Positions 57,801 to 64,000 of a DNA stretch of 64,000 bases are shown piece after piece. Below the pieces are notes generated by a model that worked only from the letters and a program-made list of their open reading frames with translations, was not told where the DNA came from and searched no databases. Position 1 is the first letter of the stretch. Every line of letters starts with the position of its first letter. The position numbers and the translations under genes are program-made. The stretch is from Spirodela intermedia (lineage: Eukaryota; Streptophyta; Magnoliopsida; Alismatales; Araceae): the NCBI GenBank assembly GCA_902729315.2, contig LR746273.1, positions 687,001 to 751,000 of the forward strand, in the 5' to 3' direction.

Positions 57801-60800
57801 TTAGCAGAAAAGAATTAAAGAGCTCATAAAATGTTTTGTTTTAAAACTAAAATGTTAATAGGCCCCACAAGAATCTGGTTCCCCAAAAATTATTTATGGA
57901 ATAAGAAAAAAAATAAAGTAATTTAATATTCACTAAACATGGATCCAATGATTTACAGCATCGCTCAGTTAAGGCAGTTGCGATCAACCTAAGTTTGTAA
58001 CATCTTTCCAAGGAGGTGTGCATATCGCCCACCTGAATGGGAGTCAATTAAATAATAATACGACATTCTTCTAATTAGAATTGGATGAGTCCTTGAAGGG
58101 GAGAGGGAGGGAGGAATGTGTTGATGCTCCATTACAAATAAAATGCAGCCCATAATTTATATCTAATAATTGAGAAAGAGTAAGTATATTCTTAGATTCA
58201 TAAAACCATCAATAAGTATACACATGAGAAACTCTTAGGCAATAATTCATACACAACACAACTGAGACCCCATTTCATAGAAACTCCCCATTTAAATTTT
58301 ATGATATTAACCATGATTTTCGAAACCGCAGTTTAATCTTTAAATTTTAAAGAAAAAAACATTTCTTACTGTTACTCTTTAAAGAACCAAGCAAGTAATA
58401 GCATAAATGGGGGTTATGTGCTTAAGAAAACTCGCAATAAGTTTATATGACAAGAAGAAGCCGATAGTAAATGGCAGTCAGATTTTAAGCGCACCTTCTG
58501 AATAACTCTACAACCATACATTTGAAGACTGAGTTGCAAAACATGACCAATAAGCTGACCAGCAAGCTGCTTCCTCTGCCTTTCAGTACCATGCTCAAAA
58601 AACTGCCAATGGGGGTATTCCAGAGAAACTTCATAATGCAGGTCAAGGATTGCTAAATAGAGCCATAAGAGAAAAGGGTGGGCGCAAACCTTCTGTATGA
58701 CATAGTTACCAAAAACGTCAGTCATTAATGCACGAGCGTGAGGAAGAATCTCAGAAAAAATCTTGTTTTTCTCTTCATCTGAAGCAACCTCCAGTTTCTG
58801 CTGGATGAATCGACTCCCGTGCTGATCCGCACTAAATAAAATTACAGGAAGATAAATGAGTAAATCAATGACAAATCCCATAAACCAGCATTGAAAATAA
58901 GGAAATTGCAAGAAAAACATACCTAAACTCAACTACATGATCAGCAATTTCCGATAGCTCAAAGCTTCTTGTTTTATTGCTTTTGAACTCTTCAAGCAGA
59001 GATGATGCAAACCCTTCTCGTGTAGAACCACTTTCTGAATTCCAAGATCCCACTGGCCCTACCGGTGATCTTCTCATGGTGGCAGGGAAACGTGAAAATC
59101 TCTCACCTTGTCGTAGAGGACTCACATTACCCAAAGAAGAAAGAATAGAACCAGAGGTGGGGTCTGGAGGGTATTGCATCCCAAGATCAAAAGAAGCGCC
59201 ATGGTACCCATCATTTAAACCACCGGTTTTTCCTATTGAAGGGATCCCATACTGCAACTTATGTTGGGCAAGCGAAGTTTCCAATGATGCCTTCTTATTA
59301 TAGGCAGATGAGTCGATTTGTGAAGAGCCTATGGTGCTCTGTCCTAGAGAAGAATCACTCAACCTGATAGCAGCATTTGGAACTGAATCATTTCCTAGTA
59401 AATACTGCACAAGCAATGGATCCATAAGAGGGGACTGGGGCACAGATCCAGAATATTTTCTGCCATGTACAAATTGATCTTCCATACCACCTGTACATTG
59501 ATGCGAAAAAAAGAACATAAATGATAATTTTTCGTCACAGTGAAACAATAAATTGGAAAAGATCAGATGAAAAAGGTTAGATAGAAAGGAATCACCAGCA
59601 AAACTGCCCACATGATTCATGGGAAAATCTACATTCACAGAGCTACCAGATCCATTTGAAAAACCTGAACCTGCTAGTAGCTGTTCATAGGCATTAGTTG
59701 ATGCAATACCATTTTGAAGATTGATCTGCCCATTGGAGGTCATCTTTGATAAAGTATTATCTACAGCTCCATGTTTTGCGGGTAACATATGGCCAGGAAT
59801 GCTCAATGAATCGACTTCAGACTTTTTCATATTCTGGTGCTGTAAATAGTTATTGTAGTCGTTGGACATATTGAACAGGTAATTGCCATTATCAGCATAT
59901 TCTTCATAACTCTGACCACGTTTTCCTTCATTTTCTAGCCTATTATTTGAAAGATTCAAACCAGACAAAGCAGCGGCAATATCATGGTGGTCAGCTATAC
60001 TAGTGGAGATACCATTGGATGATATTTCACCTCTCCGACCAAAAATAGGAAGAGATAAATTTGACGAATTCCCAAAAACTTGCGGATCAGGAGTAATGCT
60101 TCTATTGACTGATGGGCCAATGACACCTGTGAATGAATTGGAAATAGAAGAACTAAAGCTCTGTGCTCTCACAAGACCGGGAGAATTAGTTCGCATTTTC
60201 AACCTATCCACGGTTTCCAATCCGCTTTGCAGTTGTAACAGCTGGGGATCAGAGACTCCTTGGTCAACAACATTATCAAAAGCCCCACGGCCTGTGAATG
60301 ATAGATGACGAACGGCAGCAGAAGAATTTCGATCATGCTCCTTCTGTAACCAAAAAAAATCTAGTTGAATGAGGAGAGATGGTTTTGGCGGGATGCCTAC
60401 TCGAAGAAAAACATTTCAAGCTTATAGAACATAGTGACCTCTATGTCCGACAAGGCAATGTCAGACCAAGGCAAATCAAATCCATGAGAACGCCCTTTTA
60501 ATTTATTACGAAGTAAAACACAGATGAATCTACAGAGTAACAAAACATCACACTGGCAAACAAGAGGCAGATAATATTTTTTCAGTTGTTCCTTCTATTT
60601 ATATTTCAAGAAGAAGCGTGTGAAGATGTTCGATCAAGATTATCTTCTCTGCAATTATAGAAGAATGTACAGATTTTAAATAAGGACCCAAACACGAGTT
60701 CTGAGTAACTCAAGGCGGATGGTAAACGTAAGAAATCAGCTTGAGCATTTTTTAATTCAACCTGAGGATTTCCATTGTTGTCCTCTCGAACAGAAATGTT

Positions 60801-62098
60801 ATCTATATCTTAAAAGATAACATTTTTTCCAAGAATACTAGGATTCCATCAAGTGCCTCCTTAAGCAGTAAAGGTTTCACCTTCCATTCGACAGGTCGTA
60901 TGGATGGGGACAAACCCTAGTAAACTCGAGGAATGATAGAACAAGACACGAAAATTTGGACCTCTTTACCCGGATGGAATTTCCAATCTGGGGCATAAAA
61001 GAGATGAAAGAAACAGCGAAAAAAATTCCTAAAGCAACTGGAATAGCTTTCTCCCCCAAACCCACCAAATCCAATGCTGAAAACACAGTACTGCGGAAGA
61101 TTGGTTAGCGAGCAAAAGAGATGAAACCATATGCCAGCACAGAAACAATGAATTTTCTCGGAAACAAAACGTACTCAGGAAGGATGATAAAAGTGTTCTA
61201 ACGAGGCAACCGACTAGTAAACTTTCAAACATATGACAAAACTCATAAATATCTCAAAATAAAAACAAAACAATACAGAAGAAAAATGGCCGAAATGTGA
61301 AAACATATCAGACCCGTTTCGCTGACGAATTTATAACAATCGACCGATGCACGTGGTTACGTATTAGAATAAGTACTCATGAGAAAAAGGATCAATTTCA
61401 TACAAAAAGAAAACCACCTGCAGTGCATCGGCGAAGTTCTTCCTCGCGTTTACTCCTATCGCCGCAGGCCCGATCAGATCATTGTTTCCCAGTTCACCCC
61501 ATTCTGAAGGAGGCTGCCGATAAAAACTCCTCCGCAAACCCTGTCTCATCTTTGACTGTTCCCCACCAACACCGCGCGGAGGAAGCCCGGACTGCGGGGA
61601 GAACAATAAACCGTCACTTCCATTGGCAGTCTCACCACCAAGTACGTTTCTCCTGTCACCAACCCCACCAAAGGTGGATGCGCCCGCCTGGAACCGCCGT
61701 GCGATGAGCCAATCTTCCTTGGAAAGAGCCGGGAGGTGAAGCCTCTGATGCGAAGCCTCGTTTGATTGGTAATAACCTAGGTACGATGGGTACGATCTAA
61801 TCTTCTCCTCGGACAGCATGTTCCGTGGGTCATAGCCATCGGTCAAATTGAAGCCACCAAAGTCTGGATCACCAAAGAGGCTGCCGATTGCCGTCCTTGC
61901 CCCTTCAACGGTCGGCGGAGCGCTGCCGCTACGGATGATGTTGAGTTCCCTCTCCCGCTCGAGGGTGGCGGCCGCCGCCGCCCTACTCCGGTGCTGCTGC
62001 TGGCTCTCCTGCAGCAGATCCTCAAGATCCATCTCGAAGTCCTCCAGACTCCCGCTCCCCAGACTCGACGGTATGGTCACGGGATCGTCCATCGCCAT
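54842..62098 (-). CDS. PUM: Pumilio (PUF) RNA-binding protein, 991 aa, ten coding exons
   Basis: Exons in transcript order: 62098-61418, 60343-59596, 59490-58923, 58831-58690, 58602-58495, 56902-56690, 56606-56496, 55888-55694, 55178-55004, 54876-54842. All borders are GT-AG and phases agree. The long N-terminus ([30 protein letters not shown]) marks the APUM1-6 group. The C-terminal domain (about 655-985) has eight PUF repeats with base-reading triplets SRxxQ, NYxxQ, CRxxQ, NHxxQ, CRxxQ, NYxxQ, SNxxE, NYxxQ: the canonical set for UGUANAUA. Such proteins bind 3' UTRs and promote mRNA decay or repress translation. The last two exons give AAG|ERRM and a short end; without the last intron the frame would run into low-complexity sequence. 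A leader intron ends directly at the ATG. Confidence 0.92.
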
Positions 62099-62300
62099 CT
62101 ACAAAAAACCCTATCGGGTTCAAGCACTACGACGGTAGAAATAGAATAACAGATGGAAGTCGGATCGAGGAAGACGGAAGTGCTCACCTTAAGCGATTTG
62201 CCGCATCAATCAGGTCGGCACACCGGCGAGAAACGCCAAGGTGAGCCCGTCAAAACTCCTCGTGTCTGCAGACTCCCTATATAAAAAATTACGCCAACAA
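62099..62300 (-). promoter_or_regulatory. Promoter, leader exon and leader intron of the Pumilio gene
   Basis: On the minus strand a TATATA motif (about 62277-62283) precedes a short leader. A donor (AAG|GTGAGC, about 62188) and an acceptor TTTTTGTAG ending at 62099 bound an ~90-bp intron, so the first coding exon begins with the start codon itself. The arrangement is read from splice signals only. Confidence 0.45.
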
Positions 62301-63136
62301 AGCGGCGAAAATCGTCGAATAATCAGAATAGAACATCATGATCAGAAGGATAGCGAGGTCCACTCCATGTTCGCATCGCCGCCGCACCGAGATTCCACGC
62401 CAACTGATCGGAGGGTTGAAAGGTCGCTGAGCGGAAAAGGCGAAGTTAGACACAGCAAAGACGGGGAGGAACCCAAACAGGAATAAAAGAAAAGGCGAAG
62501 GGTGATAGAAGGGCAGGGAGGCGCTCCGCCATCGACGCCCCCCCCCCACGTGGGACCACTGGAACCGTCGGATCAGATCTGGAGGGGCAGAGGCGGAATT
62601 ATTATCCCCTTCCTTTTCCGTTATAAAAATGGCGGAAAGGGTGACGGTAAAGTAACGGTCGCGATAGGAGATCCGCCAATGGCTCGAACCGGCTATACCC
62701 GGTTCAAGCAGGCCGGCCCAGCACAAACCGATCCTATAAAACGAACACCCCCCTAAGCCCCGAGTCGCGGACTCGTTATAAACATCCCTGGAGCGATTCC
62801 AACGCGGCGATCTGATTGGTTTCATAAAAACACAAGCTTTGAGAATCCCAATCGGCACATCCCATTCATTGAGGGGAGCCGCCAGAGCCTGGTAAGCACA
62901 GGGGAAGCATCCTCGCATCCTTCCTCCCAGGGAACAGCCGCGGCATCCTTATCGAGGCACTGCATCGTATCTGCTGAGTCTGCAGGCAACGTATACATGA
63001 GACTGTGGGGGGGATACAGTAGCACACACTATAGGGGGTGAGGAGCTTACCGGGCCGCCCCGGGTTACCCTTCTGTGGGGCTGTTGTAGCCTCGTCCCTT
63101 GCGCAGAGGCGGAATCCGATTCTTCTGTCTAAGCCA
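62301..63136. other. Intergenic region between the Pumilio promoter and the S-acyltransferase 3' end
   Basis: It contains the probable distal Pumilio promoter and the 3' UTR of the next minus-strand gene. The 209-codon frame at 62289-62918 (minus) has no recognisable domain and I do not accept it. A C8 run near 62539-62546 and a plus-strand TATAAAA (about 62736) have no assigned gene. Confidence 0.4.
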
Positions 63137-64000
63137 TTACTGTCTACTGGTTGGGAACTGGAGGCCGTCTCTGAGATGCCCGACCGCCAATGGGCACCAC
63201 CATTTCAGGGCATTCGGGCCTAGAGTCTGAGAAGCGGAGTGAAGGCAGATGTCTGAGCAAGAGCATGGAGAGCACATGGGATGTTGTAGAATCTGAAAAG
63301 AGAGCACAAGGAGATGACCGAGGAAAGGTTCTTGCACGGGCCGAGATCGAAGGGATGGTGGTAGCGTTGACCCGATTTCCTGGCCAGCCACATGGCCCTT
63401 ATCGCTTCACGGTACTGGTCAACAGATAATCAAGCCCAAGTCAATGCCCTTTGCAGGAATAGCAGCCCCTGTGGGCTACTGAAAATATCAACACCCACCT
63501 CGATGGTCGTCATGTTGTGACACATAAGGAAGATGTGCCAACCCAGCAGAGTGCCCAAGAGAATGCTTAAGATCATCACTGTTGAACCAAATGCAACCTG
63601 GTACAATTAATTGAAACCAGTGGAGAATGAATGAACTGTATAGAAAGGAAGTAGCCAATGTGCAGCTAGATGACATCTTAAGAGAATATCTGGCATCCCT
63701 GGTGAATTTAGTGAGGCCTTAATTTTTTTTCATGTAAAATGAACTGTATTCCCTTTGGCAAGCCTGTAGCTATTTTTTGGCCAGATAATCACAACGAGGG
63801 AAGAAATGGAGAAACAACAAAACACACTTACGTTAAAGAGCTTAGAAGAAGCTCTTTCAATGAACTTATGATCATTATGGAGTATATTACCCACAAATAC
63901 CACCTGAAATGAATGAAGATTACTTATATAAGATCTGTTTGGCAATTTGGCATCATGCTATGATGATGCTCTACACAAGAATAAAATATATGCGCAGATA
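63137..64000 (-). CDS. DHHC protein S-acyltransferase (PAT15/16-like), last four exons; 5' part outside window
   Basis: Exons in transcript order: 63903-63832, 63597-63499, 63414-63319, 63226-63137 (24, 33, 32 and 29 codons, phase 0), stop TAG at 63137-63139. DHHC enzymes attach palmitate to cysteines of membrane-associated proteins. The catalytic DHHC domain lies in exons beyond 64000. Visible here are a transmembrane helix (VMILSILLGTLLGWHIFLM), the conserved TTxE motif as TTIE, then YREAIRAMWLARKSG, HHPFDLG and LGPNALKWWCPLAVGH, all typical of the C-terminal part of plant PAT15/PAT16-type proteins. The donor after 63319 is GTCATC, weak but supported by the family sequence across the junction. 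No exon is visible in 63904-64000. Confidence 0.8.

Noticed and set aside
62289-62918. 209-codon minus-strand frame upstream of Pumilio
   Set aside because: No domain, mixed composition, overlaps promoter and intergenic sequence; no splice or start context supports it.

Overview
The window is nuclear DNA of a flowering plant. Plant-type LTR retrotransposons, GT-AG introns and plant-only families (kiwellin, a PCRK-type receptor-like cytoplasmic kinase, an APUM-type Pumilio protein) all point that way. The mix of GC-rich exons (kiwellin, LYK3-like kinase, last exon of the PCRK-like kinase) and AT-rich exons fits a monocot, possibly outside the grasses. I cannot name the species from the sequence.

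Layout. Bases 1-37,645 are a nested, rearranged block of Ty3/gypsy elements of the Athila type. They share a ~1.63-kb LTR (TGATAAG...GTCA) and, where readable, a primer-binding site of the tRNA-Asp type. From left to right: the 3' tail of copy A (1-823); an LTR shared by A and B (824-2787); copy B (to 7646); copy C (7647-25865), whose 3' LTR is split by copy E (14434-25085, flanked by CGCCC); a chromovirus remnant (25866-26330); and a pair of inverted-repeat arms (26821-27399 and 36141-36857). Between the arms sits minus-strand copy D (27400-36135, flanked by CCGAT), itself split by an LTR in the opposite orientation, F (33992-35622). An old LTR fragment G closes the block (36866-37645). E is the only copy with pol (protease, RT, RNase H, integrase); the only break I see in it is one frameshift in RT. 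B, C and D have no pol. Each instead carries after gag the same ~0.9-kb acidic reading frame that I cannot assign, so they look like a non-autonomous subfamily with the LTRs of E.

Bases 37,646-40,030 are a transition zone: a long CT microsatellite and a truncated Ty1/copia element (38281-39820), bracketed by two ~200-bp direct copies of the sequence upstream of the first gene.

Bases 40,030-64,000 are a gene island: a kiwellin pseudogene (+), a LYK3-like pseudokinase (-), a PCRK1/2-like immune kinase (+, 4 exons), an OTU deubiquitinase (+, 10 coding exons), a Pumilio RNA-binding protein (-, 10 coding exons), and the last four exons of a DHHC S-acyltransferase (-) that runs off the right edge. 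Kiwellin, the LYK3-like protein and the PCRK-like kinase belong to families tied to defence or ripening. The PCRK-OTU pair is also adjacent in Arabidopsis (At5g03320/At5g03330, from memory), so this part may be an old syntenic block next to a recent retrotransposon cluster. Exon borders were read by eye from splice sites, phase and family similarity; none is confirmed by transcripts.
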